Under the pieces are notes generated by a model. That model was not told the origin of the DNA and did no database searches. It saw only the letters and a list, made by a program, of their open reading frames with translations. From Rutpela maculata (lineage: Eukaryota; Arthropoda; Insecta; Coleoptera; Cerambycidae): 64,000 nucleotides of DNA. Shown piece after piece: positions 10,113 to 22,080 of this stretch (the first letter of the stretch is position 1; each line of letters opens with the position of its first letter). A program made the translations under genes and the position numbers. Where the stretch lies: the NCBI GenBank assembly GCA_936432065.2, contig OW386289.2, positions 94,299,736 through 94,363,735 on the forward strand, in the 5' to 3' direction.

Positions 10113-11130
10113 GTTGGCCTAAAAGAAGTAAAATTTTTTTTTTCTAACCTAAACCTAATTTTTTATTTAAAATTAATTAGAAATAGGCAATGTTTTCAGT
10201 TTAGACAGTACTAATATAACCAGAATATGGAAGAGACAAGGGTACTTCGCTTAATTATCATGTCAATAACATGGGTTTTACAGCGTTGCAACACTGCCTT
10301 TTAAAAGTAATAAAACAGATTTGGGTTTACATTGTTTAATCAGTTCTGAAATGAAACAGTAACCGATATTTAATATTAATTTACTCATTGCCATCTTAAC
10401 AATTTTTCACAAATCACAATTATTCCATAGGATTTATTAGAAAAAGTAAAACGACCAGGTCAGTTTTTTGAAGCTATTTGTGTCTATATTGAACAAATGT
10501 CACTCATCTCAGTGATTTACTGTCTGCAAATAATTTATGTTACAGATGAGATTAAAAAAATTAACATATTTTATTCATTATAGAAAATTTCTTTAACCAC
10601 TATAGTAATTAAATTCAGCGGTTAATTTAATTCCAATAAACACTTGATTCACCACCTCGTTCATTTTATTATGCTTACTATAAACTAACTGTAATACTAG
10701 ATAAATCTAACACATTGTCAACACTATGTGATTGGTAAGCGGCGGCCCACCTACAGATAAACAATGAAGTATGGAAAACACGAATATTTTCTTTGAACAC
10801 CGGCGCCGACAGCAGAGGATTCCTTTTACGAAAGACACACCGGATTTTTTTTTAAATTTTTGTCTCATTATCGATACAATAAACATAATAAAAAGGGAGA
10901 TGTATGTCGAAGAAGACATTGAACTTGATTCTAGTTTGTCCTGCAATACTGACCTATACAATATTATATATATTACTACCCGAATACCTCCTGACCTGAA
11001 AATACTCTATTTTTAGAAAATAATTAATTTAAGCAAAACCGTTGGAGTAAAGCAAAAATTTTATTACTTTTTTGCTTTTGGGTCAATATATTATCATGCA
11101 AAATATTTGTACATATACAGCAGACATCCG
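10072..11130. repeat. Inverted repeat pair, ~32-bp match about 1 kb apart
   Basis: tgcaaaatatttgtac at 11098 onward, with the following tatacagcagacatcc, is matched by the reverse complement of 10072-10103 with one mismatch. Weaker inverted similarity continues inward for about 40 bp. Possible termini or subterminal repeats of a ~1-kb element. The interior is AT-rich and without a recognised gene. Confidence 0.5.
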
Positions 11131-12215
11131 TTGTAGTGAACAGCTTCGTATATAGGCATAAATAAATCATCTATCCACTCTTGTTTAGTCATTTAAGCAA
11201 TTTTGGATAGCTACAAATACAGATATGATTATCCCATAATGAAACTAAATGTAATAATTCTTATTTCGGAGATATTTTTCCTAGAATAGTTAGTTTCAGA
11301 GTTATTTACAAATATTTTAAGAGGTGTCAACAAAAAAAATACTTTTTCAAAAATATCTCGTTAAAGATTAGAAAATCTATACAGTACAAATAAGTGTCCA
11401 TAGTTGCCATTAATTGCATGTGCAGGCACAAATTAAATCAAATGCTTTACGTAATCGGTGATTTTGTCGCTTCAGTCACATCTCTGAAGTCGTGTGTGTT
11501 CTTCCAATGTTATAATTAATTACCCCACTTACGAATGTTTTGATGTCCAAAAAGAATATGATAGCTCAAAAGATAAGAAAAAAGATAAGGCAATTGAATG
11601 TATCACCCTTCACGCAGGTATAGGGGGTGAACGATGTGCATCTACATAAGATAACTAAAAGGGCGCCAAATGATTTTTTCTATTCAAATATGCCCTAGAG
11701 CCAAAGGTAAGTGGTAATAGTAACAAAAAACATTAAACATTTACTACAAATTTAATAAATACTGATAAATATAGTATACACAAACGACGATGTGTGTTAC
11801 ATGCAATAAAATTCAGTTTAGTAACTTGCTGAGCAACAAAATATATGTAATTATTATTACGAGTGCACTCAAAAGAAATCGCTCTTGCAAGAGGTACAAC
11901 CAATTTATAGCGACTTAATGGATATACTATAGGGACACCTAATAATATACTAGATGGTTTTATGTACCATATTATAATTTGTTAATACCAAATCAAATTA
12001 TAGTAATTATTGATCACTCAAAAATATAATTAATACCTGCTATCGGGAGAATAAATAAATGTATGGTAAATAAATACGACGGTCTGACAATTAAATAACA
12101 ACGAATTGCATAACCATTGCATAACATCAACGTCAGGCGCGCAGTAAAAAAGAGTGGTTTTTGAGAAATATATACATATATATGAATTTTAGCGTTTTTT
12201 CGTCTTTTCCTCTAT
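11131..12215. other. AT-rich spacer, no gene seen
   Basis: No supportable ORF or repeat structure. Confidence 0.5.
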
Positions 12216-12745
12216 TTTGGGGAAAAGCTATGCATTTTGTTGAAAAATATCAAGAGAGCAAAGTAGTAGAGTATAAAATTTCCTATAAATTTTGTCTCCA
12301 CCTTTTTTTTCAAACTCTGCTTAGTTTCGCCGCTAGAGGACGCGAAAGAAATAAATATACATATAGTCTTTTGCCCCTTTTTTTAGATTTGAGCCAAAAT
12401 TATACATTTTTATGAAAAATTACATGAGATCAAAGTTGTAGAACATAAAATTCACTATCTTTAGGTGTTTTCTAGTTTTCTAGTTATTTTTTTTTTATGA
12501 AAATATATATATTTTATGTTCTACAACTTTGATCTCACGTAATTTTTCATAAAAATGCATAATTTTGGCTCAAAATCTAAAAAAAGGCGCAAAAGTCCAT
12601 ATGTATATTTATTTCTTTCGTGCCCTCTAGCGGCGAAACTAAGCGGAATTCGAAAGAAAACAGTAGAAACAGAATTTATAGGAAATTTTATGCTCTACAA
12701 TTTTGCTTTCTTGATATTTTTTACCAAAATGCATAGTTAGCGGGG
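12216..12745. mobile_element. Foldback element with ~240-bp arms
   Basis: Left arm 12216-12460 and right arm 12495-12745 are inverted copies. They share tatgcattttg, the run ataaaatttcctataaatt, cttagtttcgccgctagag, aaagaaataaatatacatat, and gagatcaaagttgtagaac near the centre. The short plus-strand frames at 12161-12415 and 12555-12740 follow from the arms and are not genes. The loop holds a T-rich tract. Confidence 0.85.
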
Positions 12746-12993
12746 GGTGAAAATTATGATTAGACAACCCAAATACTTCACTTCTTACAGGTCTCATAAC
12801 TGTGCGAAGACTTTCCATAAAACAGCGATTTTTTTACTAATTTGAAGGGACTAAAAGCAGTATCCAAATTATCTCTTGAAATTAATATTTTGTAATTAAT
12901 GCCCATATTATCCAGTAGAGGAATCTATACACATCCGTTTTCAACCATTTTCTGAAAAGTCTTCCTCAACCTCTGGGGAGGCCGGATCTATTG

Positions 12994-13012
12994 CCCCCCC
13001 CCCCCCCCCCCC
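12994..13012. repeat. Poly-C tract, 19 bases
   Basis: A homopolymer C-run beside gccggatctattg. A similar context (ggatcc next to long G- or C-runs) is seen in the hAT MITE at 24782-25215, so this may be a decayed end of a related element. Confidence 0.6.
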
Positions 13013-13983
13013 GATGAATTTTCTGGCTGGGCCACTGATCAACGTAAGCACGTAACAGCACTGACAACAACGGGGAAAGAAAAATGCCTCCACCACAGGC
13101 GTCTAAACCAAAAACATCTATACGAAAAATTAACAAAAAAAACGCCTATAAATACGAAACATGACGTTAGTTCAGAGCTCATTAATTAAGTTCTGAAAGA
13201 TAATGGAAATAAACGCCCACCTCAAACTGCGAAAACTCTAACAAATTGGAAACGTTCCGAACATATGTCTCAGATGGCTATCCAAAATTTGGAGAAGACG
13301 GCGTCGCAAACTCTAAGATACTATATATCCATATACCAAACAATGGACGACGTCTCATTGTGCTAACGCGTGCAATTATCCGTATAAATACGCAAATTAT
13401 CCAGGATAATCTTCCCAAATGCACGCGTTTCTGGCCATCTTTGCACTTCAACAACCTCTCTACCTCTTTTCTGTTCGCCGTATTACCTCAAGCGAGTTTT
13501 ACAACTACTTACTTCCAAATCTCATTTACGTCGCTTACTATTTAATTCTTCGCCTAGTGAAACCAACCTGTGACCTTGAAGGCCCTAAACTTGAATCTTT
13601 AAAAATCGTCAATACGGACACTTAACATTTAATAAAATTTTACGAAACCGTAACACTACCAATACTTCCATCTCTACAGAAAATGGTACAATAATTCTAC
13701 AGTATTAACTTTCTTTATTAAGGAATTCCCTAACAAGCATGAATACTTTTACTCGATTACACATCACTGAAGCCAACTCTGGTTTTGACGTCCTTCATCG
13801 CTGCGATCAGGGGTCCACATTGCCCAGTTGCCAAATGAAAATTCCAAATTAAACACCCGAGTTCAAATTTCCCAAGGAAGATTTATGCGAGATTGCTCGA
13901 AGTGTCGCACCTTTGCATAGCAAAAACGCGGCATCTTGACTAGCATGCTCCAACTCAACTTTCTGTACGAATTAAGGAACTGT
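13013..13983. other. Low-confidence coding traces only
   Basis: Frames at 13246-13545 and 13419-13625 overlap in different phases and have no recognisable motif. The moderately GC-rich stretch 13080-13600 could be an old exon or ORF1 relic, but I cannot support a gene. Confidence 0.4.
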
Positions 13984-14096
13984 AATAGTATATTGTGTAT
14001 TTAGGTGTGAAAGCAATACATTCCCGGACGACGATGCAAATTGTAACAAGCATCGAAGTTCGGGACTGTGCTTTCACACCGAAGTACACATACTAT
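13984..14096. repeat. Hairpin with interrupted arms
   Basis: atagtata...gtatttaggtgtgaaagca pairs with tgctttcacaccgaagtac...atactat. Inside, cccggacgacgatgc pairs imperfectly with gcatcgaagttcggg. About 113 bp, probably a small foldback MITE. Confidence 0.75.
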
Positions 14097-14256
14097 TTTT
14101 TCTGAAATCGTAATCAATATTATTATTATTAACTTAAAGAATTTGTATTAATGCATAACATTTCTTCATTAAAATCTAACTGCTTAATAATAAATGCAAT
14201 TTTAATGTCAGTTGATTTGTCTGCGTGTATTTATTCACTGTCTAAAATATACATAA

Positions 14257-14320
14257 AAAACCGTACGGGAATGTTACTTTCCCGGCCTAGGCCGGGAAAG
14301 TAACATTCCCGTACGGTTTT
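14257..14320. repeat. Perfect 64-bp palindrome, no spacer
   Basis: Each 32-base half (14257-14288 and 14289-14320) is the exact reverse complement of the other, with the centre at ggcct|aggcc. The halves contain ccgtacgggaatgttacttt. There is no loop. It lies 160 bp after another hairpin. Confidence 0.95.
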
Positions 14321-14912
14321 GTTGATCGTTGCTTGGCAACGGATCTTTTCCGGTCTGTTTTCTGATGGTTTCTTAGCAAAGGACTAAAATAATGGAATTG
14401 TGCATTTTTCGATCTGAAATCGCGCCGAAAATGTAGACATTGCCGATCGATTTCAGAAAAACTACTCATACATGTTCCTTCACAACTATACCGCTCCGTC
14501 TGGTGCTCAGTATCGTTACTAAAGATAATTTGATGCTTAAGACACGAGCATTAGAATTTAGAATTATGACATGAGCCGTAGGCGAATGCCATAATGAATG
14601 TGAGTGTTTTAATAGCCATTAAATGTGAGTTACATACACTATTTTTTCTACGACCAGACATGCTAAAATAGAAAATTGACACTTTATTTCTGAAATTTAT
14701 TACTTATAGATTACAATTTAGGAAATATAATGAAAACTAAACTCAGGAAATATTATCAATTTCACTTTCTCTATCACCCAGGTTTACTGATTTTAATTGC
14801 AAGAAGCACAAAGTTTGAAAATTTGCTAGGTGAACAGTAGGTAAGCATGAATTGTCAAAATTGATAAATTTTAGATCTGTCAGATGTTCAAGGTAATAGT
14901 TGATATTGATTG
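14321..14912. other. Spacer, no gene seen
   Basis: A minus-strand frame of 60 codons (14287-14469) overlaps the palindrome and has no recognisable motif. Confidence 0.4.
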
Positions 14913-15423
14913 ATTTACCAGCGTGCGGTAGGCATTGCTGCCACTCCCAGATTATACAGCGGGGCCTTCTACGTCCACGCTGGGTTGGACTAAGGTCATG
15001 CTTGTTGCGAGCAGCGAGAGCCACATGGCGCATGGTAAAGGAATGTGGGATGGGAGGTGTAGGTATTTGTGAGATGCGTTACCGCATTGTGCCGCGTTTA
15101 AGCTCCTTTTTTTTGTATTTTTGGTTCTGGACTTCTACCTATTCTGGGTCTTCTTGTGAGATATGTTGCCGCGTTGTGTCGCTGCTGTTTGTGCTCCTAT
15201 TTTTGTACTTCTGCTTCTACAAGCCTTATTCTTCTTCTTCTGAGACTTCTGATTCCTCCGTTTCTGATTCTGGTAGAGTATATATCGCTCCGATTTCTTT
15301 GTGGAAATTCATTTTTCCCCTCGCTTTTCTTTCCCAGTATGTTTGGTCCTTTCCCAGTTTGTTCATGATCCTCTCGATTGTTGTTTTCCACGTGTAACAT
15401 GGTCTCCCTATTTTTAGTTTGCT
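14913..15423 (-). mobile_element. LINE 3' end, copy A
   Basis: Read on the minus strand, this begins near 15420 and ends at 14913 in an AATC-type tail (plus-strand attgattgatttacc). It shares cagcgtgcggtaggca, ccacgctgggttggact, gccacatggcgca and aggaatgtgggatgggagg with copy B. The 5' part on the minus strand translates as RPCYTWKTTIERIMNKLGK, resembling the C-terminal end of a non-LTR ORF2. It lacks about 270 bp present in copy B. Confidence 0.65.
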
Positions 15424-16205
15424 GTTTGATTGATTGATTGATTGATTTACCAGCGTGCGGTAGGCACTTCTGCCACTCCCAAGGATTATATAGCTGGGCC
15501 TGCTACGTCCACGCTGGGTTGGACTAGGGTCATGCTTGTTGCCAGCAGCGAGTGCCACATGGCGCACGGTAAAGGAATGTGGGATGGGAGGTGTAGGTAT
15601 TTGTGAGATGCGTTGCCGCGTTGTATCGTGAGGGAGCGTTTAAACTCCCTTTTTTGTGTTTTTGGTCTCCTTCTTTTTCTGAGACTTCTGATTCCTCGGT
15701 TTCCAATGCTGGGTTGGATTTGGGTCGTGCTTGTTGTCAGCAGCGAGAGCCACATGACGCATGGTACAGGAGTGTGGGGTGGGCAGTGTAGTTGTTTTTG
15801 AAATGCGTTGCCGCATTGTGTTCGTGATGTTTATGCTCCTCTTTTTTGTGTTTCTGCTTCTACAGATTGTCTTCTTCTGAGTCTTCTGATTCTTTCGTTT
15901 TTGCTTCTGGTAGAGTATATGTCTGTAGGTATATGTGAAATGCGTGGCCGCATTGTGTCATGCTGTGGAATGTTTGTGCTCCTCTTTTTGTATTTCTGCT
16001 TTTACAAATCTTCTTCTTCTTCTAAGTCTTCTGATTCCTGGGTTTCTGGTTCTGGTAGAGTACATATCACTGCGATTTCTTTGTGGAGTTCATTTTATTT
16101 TTCTCCTTTGCTTTCTTTCCCAATATGTTTGGTAGTTTGTTCATGATCCTCTCGGTTATTGTTTTCCACGTGTAACCTGGTCTCCCTGTTTTTAGTGTAG
16201 AATTT
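15424..16205 (-). mobile_element. LINE 3' end, copy B, in tandem with copy A
   Basis: Same sequence family and orientation as copy A. The 3' tail is (gatt)n at about 15428-15443 and the other end is at cacgtgtaacctggtctccct near 16190. The last ~270 bp (15930-16200) match copy A 15150-15420. Both copies stop at nearly the same 5' point, which suggests a tandem duplication or repeated insertion of a short SINE-like derivative. Confidence 0.65.
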
Positions 16206-18167
16206 AATGTAGAATTTTTCACTTAACAACAAGCACAATTTTACCTGAAAACCATCACTTGATAATTTACCTAGGAAAATATTATGAAATTAGATTTTCA
16301 ATACTATATTATAACACCCACAGCGCAAAGAACATGCAATATCATAAAACACACTCCTATTAAACCAGACACCAACAAAAGTCAAAGATCCGCAGTCCCT
16401 AACTGTGATGCTTCTCTTCCTTTCCATTCTCTTCTCTTTTTGACTTGTTCTATTGCATTACACCAAAAACTGTACCTAGATCTGGATTATGTACGAAACC
16501 AATCACTACTCACAGAAGCGTTAATCGCACGTCCCGAGGTATGTATTACCCTTCAAACACCCATCACCCACATGACAGCTCAACATTTGTTATCTCTATT
16601 ATTTCCCTGCTTCCTGTACACAGTCTCAATTGGCGTGTTGTCGTCTTCTTGTTGGTTGTTGAGGTGAAAAGTTATGATTTAGCCCTCCTCTTGGTGTATT
16701 ATTATTGTCCTCTTCAAGTTTGCTGTTGCTGCTATCGTCTCCTGCTCACCCCAGAAACCGTCTTTTCTCAGGTCTCCGATGAACGCCTCTGTCTTTTCCT
16801 TGTTGATGCTGTATTGATTTTAACAGGGTTCCGGTTCGGTGATGGATGCTAGCATGAACGGGGTGGAATAGTCTATGTTATTTTGTATATAATCCGGTAC
16901 CTGTTTTCGTTTATTTTTTGCTTTCTCTTCTTCCTCCAGTTTATCTCCACTGTTGCTGTGGTATGCCTCTTCTCGTGTATGTGTTATCATTTCTTCTGTA
17001 TTTCACCCCCCGCTTTAACGCCCCTGACTCGTTCCCCCGTTTCTGTGTCTACCATATGATCTTTCGTTCCTACGTTCTGTCTTCGATCCATCATTCTTGT
17101 GTATAGATACCATTTCCTAGGAAAATCTGTGCATTTCCATTGAACTGCAAGAGGTTCAGCGCCCCGGCGTATTTTACCAATAGTACGCCTCTGGTTGTCC
17201 GGTTGTCCATTTGTTACCCAAGTCGCGGCTTGTTTATCTAAGAAACCCTGTTTATCTTAAGGAATAATACACTTCAATAAAGCCATAAATTTATGGCAGC
17301 TGTCGACATTTTCAAGGGTTTAGGTGTACAAATCACTTCTCAGATTTTCTAAGAAAGTTGTTTGAGTCAGCCCCTCAGCAGTTTATTACAGCATTTATAC
17401 ACACTCCACAAAAACACACTCTTTTTAATACAAATACAAATTATGTCACTCACTTAACTTTAAAATTTTATCATTTGTATATAGCTAGAATTTGGACCTA
17501 AAAATACTGCAGGCACTTCTTGTTAGTCATTAAGAAATAAATAAACTTGGATAAATACACTTGGGTGGTGGATAGGTACTTTAAAAATTAAAATGGGTAT
17601 ACTTAGCTTATATTCCCGTTATTTATTTCCTGGTCCTTTAAGCTTGTTTCTTTATGCATATCACTGCACTGGTCGGTTCTGCCACTAAATAAGTATTAGT
17701 TATTTTCAGATATTAATTTTATTTCAGCTTTGTTCTTTTGTTATCACATATCAATTTACGCGGAATGTTTTGGGCTATAAATTCACCTAAGTTTTATCAA
17801 ATTTAGCGGACTTATATCTGGTGTTCTCGCGTTTAAATGGGAGCATTTTTCGGATGCGTCCGCTCGCTCGGGAAGCACGATTCGAACTTTCTTCAAGGCA
17901 ATAGTTGATATTGAGATAATATTGCTGTGTGTCGCGTTTCTATTGGTTATAAAGTTGTACCATAATGGAAAATTTGTATCTTAATGAATGTCATTAAAGT
18001 ACAAGTAGGGAAAGTCTAATAAACGAATTTAAGTATGGGAGTAGAAAAAATTAATTTGTTATCTAGTAAGTTCATTCTTAGCTAACAACTTATTTTATAC
18101 ATATCTATTATATACAAATTTTGTCCACAAAGCTTGAAAATCTGGGCGACTATGGGTTGTCCGAAAA
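16206..18167. other. No supportable gene; purine/pyrimidine strand bias at 16.6-17.2 kb
   Basis: Frames at 16284-16667 and 16445-16852 (up to 135 codons) overlap each other and have low-complexity Leu/Val/Cys-rich translations without motifs. The minus strand of 16640-17200 is purine-rich, as in some LINE 5' regions, but no conserved domain is visible. Confidence 0.4.
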
Positions 18168-20121
18168 GTGTATCATATATGCATTTCTATGCTCTGGTGC
18201 AACTTTCCACATCAACCACTCTTTGGTATTAAAATCGTGAAAATAAATGCAAAAAAGTACACACGATATGCAGTCACACATCGGGAAACGAAATACAAGA
18301 TTCTATGCTATGTTGGTTTCGTAACAATAAACTCAATCAAACAGTACAAGGGGACTCAATCAAAATACAAAACCAATTACATCATATTGTATTCAGTAAT
18401 AAACAAGTAGTGTCCGCAGAACAAACACAGATCAGGGATTACATTTAATTCCATCAACGGTACACGAATTAGGGTAAATATGTGTCACTCACCTAAATCA
18501 TGTATGTAATTTCTGGCGAGGATAATGTCCTGGTCCACTGGGATGAACTCTATCCTGTCAACAAACCACAATGTTAAATCTCGGCTAGCAAAGTTGTTTA
18601 AAAATTTATTAAGAGAATTCGGTTTGTCTCAGAGGGTCTGTGAAAGATTAATACATTCAAAGATCAATATGTCGAAGTATGTTTACTATGGACTGCGTCA
18701 ACTATGAAAATTCATTACGTTTTAACAAAGAGATAGGCCAGTCGTAAGAGGATTTAAATAGGAAATATGTTGGAACTTCTATTTTTTTATATTTTCATTC
18801 ACAATTGGATTAGGTTTTCCTTGACCCATGGAGTTTAGAGAGTTTGACGTCAGAACATTAATTGGGGTCAACCATAGGTCAGTAATGGGGAAGAAGTCCG
18901 CCATCTTGGTTTATATGTCAAACCGGATGTGCGGTTTTCTCGGCAACCGCTGGTCTGGTTTTATTTTGTTTTCTAGATCGACTACAAAGGAGGGGGTAGC
19001 AGTAAGGCCGTTATTTGGCCCCCAAAACAACACTTTTTTTTAAACTGGAGGCAGGCTAAAAAGAGTACTGTTTTTTTTCAAACTTTAACATTTGATGATT
19101 TGACGAACAATCATTTTACGTAGTTCAAATTTTTACCATCGATAAAGATCTAGAAAATCACCATTTTTTGTGCTTATGGTTGGTTGTTTTACACCGAGCA
19201 CAAGAAAGCATAGCAAACATTTTTAAATATGTAGTGTGAGAACGTAAAATCTTTGACATACGTATATATAAGAATCAAAGTGCTTCTCGCTTGTTTTCAA
19301 CTGGGCCAACCGCCTCCTTTTAATTAACAAAATAAATGCTCTTATTAATTTCTTTGTACTGAAGTTAAAATTAATATAAAAAGAAATAAAAATATTAACA
19401 ATCACCATTTTTGTAATCACAAGGTCCATCTTTTTCATTTTAATTTTTAAAAATTACATATTGTTCAAAATAAGTTGGTCTGACATTTTAGCTATAAAAT
19501 TAAGTTTTATCTACCCCATTAGTCTCATTACCTCTATAAATAAGAAAAACAGTCGTTTTTGTCCAGTGTTGCGAGCATAATTAATACTACTGGTTGTAAG
19601 AAATCTGCATAAGTGATTTAATATTTTAAAATTTGGTTTTTATGTTAAAAAACGAAATAAGATCTTTGCTAAAATTACTACTTTTATTATTTGTGTCGAC
19701 GTAAATTAAAATTATTGTATTTGCAGAATCTTGAACAAGGCACGTCTGTTTTGCATGAGTACTTAAAAGAATCCTCTATAATAATTTCAAGTACAAATTA
19801 ACACAACAGCATACTTTTTTAACATGAACAGTGCAAGTGAATGAGGTGATAAATTCTCTAAAATATATATTTTTTTGAATTATATCTAATACAGTCAAGC
19901 CCTCAGTTGTTCAAATAATTTAGTTGAAGATTGCAACAACATTTTTTTCTTTACTTTCTTATTCACAAACTGAGCCACGTCCACTCTCTCTGCGATAAAT
20001 ACTTTCGGAATGTATGTGTTTGTGTGTATATGTGTAGATCGTTTATTGCAAACACAATAACTTCTGCTAGACAAAAACAATTTTTATTTTCAATTTGGAA
20101 CACATGTAAAATAGCATGGTT
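18168..20121. other. AT-rich spacer, no gene seen
   Basis: Only short frames with AT-driven composition. No repeat partner was found within the window. Confidence 0.45.
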
Positions 20122-20526
20122 TTATTTAAGCTCTATGGAAATAATAAGATAAGACAGTACTAGCAAATGTGAAAAGTAAGGTTGCGTTGTTGAAAAAACT
20201 TTCATTGCCAAGGTTAGAACTTTGTACTCGGGTTCTTTTTCTGATTTACTCAACTTCATACCGGATGGCTTTGTTAATAAAATTAATTTAAGTGAAATAC
20301 ACGCATCGCAACCATCGTCTTGATGTAGATAAAATAACCATTTGTCAGCAATCCAGTTTGCTATATACAGAACATAAGGTCTTTTTCCTGACATCACATT
20401 AACATAAAGCAAAATCCTGCCGATTGTGTGCAGACATAGCAGAATGGCTTTGGCCACACCCAGTCGTAATCTAGGCAAACACTGTTTCCAGATGTTCAAG
20501 AGTATCTGCGTATCTATATAGGACAC
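20122..20526 (-). CDS. Unrecognised ORF, 134 codons
   Basis: Reads MSYIDTQILLNIWKQCLPRL at the start and KEPEYKVLTLAMKVFSTTQP near the end, with a hydrophobic middle (AKAILLCLHTIGRILLYVNV). No domain is recognised. Composition is less AT-biased than the neighbouring shadow frames, so an old exon is possible, but no splice signal or homologue decides it. Confidence 0.25.
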   Translation of the reverse strand: MSYIDTQILLNIWKQCLPRLRLGVAKAILLCLHTIGRILLYVNVMSGKRPYVLYIANWIADKWLFYLHQDDGCDACISLKLILLTKPSGMKLSKSEKEPEYKVLTLAMKVFSTTQPYFSHLLVLSYLIISIELK

Positions 20527-20939
20527 TGCAGACTAAACATACACTGGGAGTTATAGACTAAGTGTAGAGGGTGTAATCTGAATGATGAGATTTCCCAGCA
20601 TGTACTGCATCACTAACTTGCTCTCTCAACGAAAAGAGGGCCCTTACTGGGGTAACTTCCGACCCAGTATGGCCAGTATATGTGGCGCTCCGCCAAGCCT
20701 TTTCCTCAAGTACATCATAAGTGTTGGTTGACGTGAGAAATGAGCATTGAACTCTATGTTAATAATGAGTAATATATAGTTCAATGGGAATAAGGAGCTC
20801 GGAGGACATGTCGCCACCTAAGGGGGTAGCAAAATGGGTCCATCCATGAGGTCTGAGCACATATAAGCACAAGCTCACCCCCTCCAAACAATCCAGATAC
20901 ACATCTTGCCGATTTAATCCAGTCAACGAAGTTCAAAAA
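20527..20939. other. Spacer, no gene seen
   Basis: Unique-looking sequence of moderate GC content. Confidence 0.4.
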
Positions 20940-22080
20940 AGGCCGATTGGAGGAAATAATTCATGTAGTGGCCAGTTTTTGTACAGTTGTCGAGAGGAGT
21001 GTTCTGAACAACATACCAAAAGTCCTGACCGATGGGAGACATGCAGGGAGGTGGAGGGTAGTTTAAAGGTTCCCTACTCAGATCTTTCTTTCTTTCCTGC
21101 TTCACCGCGTAAAATGGGATGTTTTTAGCGATCTATGAAGCGACCGCAGATGAGCGAGAATTAAATAAACACCAAAATGCTGCGTTCCTAAAATCATCCA
21201 TCAAGCCAAAACCTGATCTAGCCACACTGCCACTAACCAAAGGAACTGCGCAACAACACTCTTTCAGAGTTTATTTGCAGGTATATTCACTGTTTTTTAC
21301 AAATTTTTTTGTTACTTACAGCGGTTCGCTTACTTACTTACAGATACAGCAATTGCTCAACACCCCCTACCCCAGAACCAGTGGGGAAAATGGATCCCTA
21401 ACGCCGGTTATCACCAAAGAACCAGTAGCTCCTGAAGCGATCTTGAACTCCATCTCTTCCCGATGTTCTACCGGGTGTGGGGGACGCTGTGATTGCCGAA
21501 AAGTCGGCATTCCATGCTCAATGGTATGCGGCACTTGCCATGGTATATGTAAGAATGCTGCACCATTAGACGACAATTTGGACGACGACGACGATGTTGA
21601 TGATTATGCTGACTTTTAAAATGTTTAGATTTAAGATAATATTCGTTTATTATTAATAATATAGTTCTTCTGTTAGTTTTAAATTCATTTAGTATTAAAA
21701 TTTCATTTATGTCATTAAAACTAGATTTTTATTTAATTCGCAATTATTCCACCCTGTGTATCTCGTAAAATATTGATCCTACATAACAGATGATCAGGGA
21801 CTTACTTGTAGAAAATTTTATCTAGTTTAATTTCGTATAAGAATACTTTTTCGCTAGAGGTCGTAGTTTTCGAGTTATTCAAGAAAGACGTGAAAATGGG
21901 ACCTTTAAACTACCCTCCACCCTTCCCCTTACCGGTCAGGACTTTTAATATGTTGTTCAGGGTAGCCTCGCCGACAACTATACGAAAATTGGCCACTACA
22001 CGAATTAATTCCCCTATTTTTCCTTCATTGATTGGACTAATTCTGCTTCATTTACTGTCACAATCGTTATATTTCCGACG
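20940..22080 (+). mobile_element. Inverted-repeat element carrying a cysteine-rich ORF
   Basis: About 135 bp at 20945-21075 (gtagtggccagtttttgtac, aaaagtcctgacc, ggtggagggtagtttaaagg) recur inverted at about 21895-22055. Between the arms lie the cysteine-rich ORF (21119-21619) and AT-rich sequence. I could not fix the outer ends or a target duplication. The arms may be subterminal repeats of a larger element. Confidence 0.6.
21119..21619 (+). CDS. Cysteine-rich CXC-like protein, C-terminal fragment with apparent intron
   Basis: Encodes FLAIYEATADERELNKHQ, LATLPLTKGTAQQHSFRVYLQ, then NGSLTPVITKEPVAPEAIL, and a cysteine module (CSTGCGGRCDCRKVGIPCSM, then CGTCHGIC), followed by a poly-Asp tail. 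Positions 21281-21343 begin GT and end AG with pyrimidine-rich cttacag acceptors. Removing these 63 bases keeps frame and joins VYLQ to IQQLL, the continuity seen in the copy at 33.7 kb (YQVQKWLGN). The Cys pattern resembles CXC/CRC (tesmin/MSL2-like) zinc modules, but function is unknown. The start is arbitrary: a stop lies three codons upstream and the family normally extends further N-terminally. Related copies lie at 33640-34113 and 45712-46005. Confidence 0.6.
   Translation: MFLAIYEATADERELNKHQNAAFLKSSIKPKPDLATLPLTKGTAQQHSFRVYLQVYSLFFTNFFVTYSGSLTYLQIQQLLNTPYPRTSGENGSLTPVITKEPVAPEAILNSISSRCSTGCGGRCDCRKVGIPCSMVCGTCHGICKNAAPLDDNLDDDDDVDDYADF

Noticed and set aside
12161..12740. Two plus-strand ORFs
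   Set aside because: Produced by the arms of the foldback element; no motif or codon bias.
16445..16852. 135-codon Cys/Val/Leu-rich ORF
   Set aside because: Overlaps another frame, has no domain, and the strand is pyrimidine-rich, which by itself favours such residues.
17860..17895. tRNA-like B box (gttcgaatcgtgc on the minus strand)
   Set aside because: No A box or cloverleaf can be drawn upstream.
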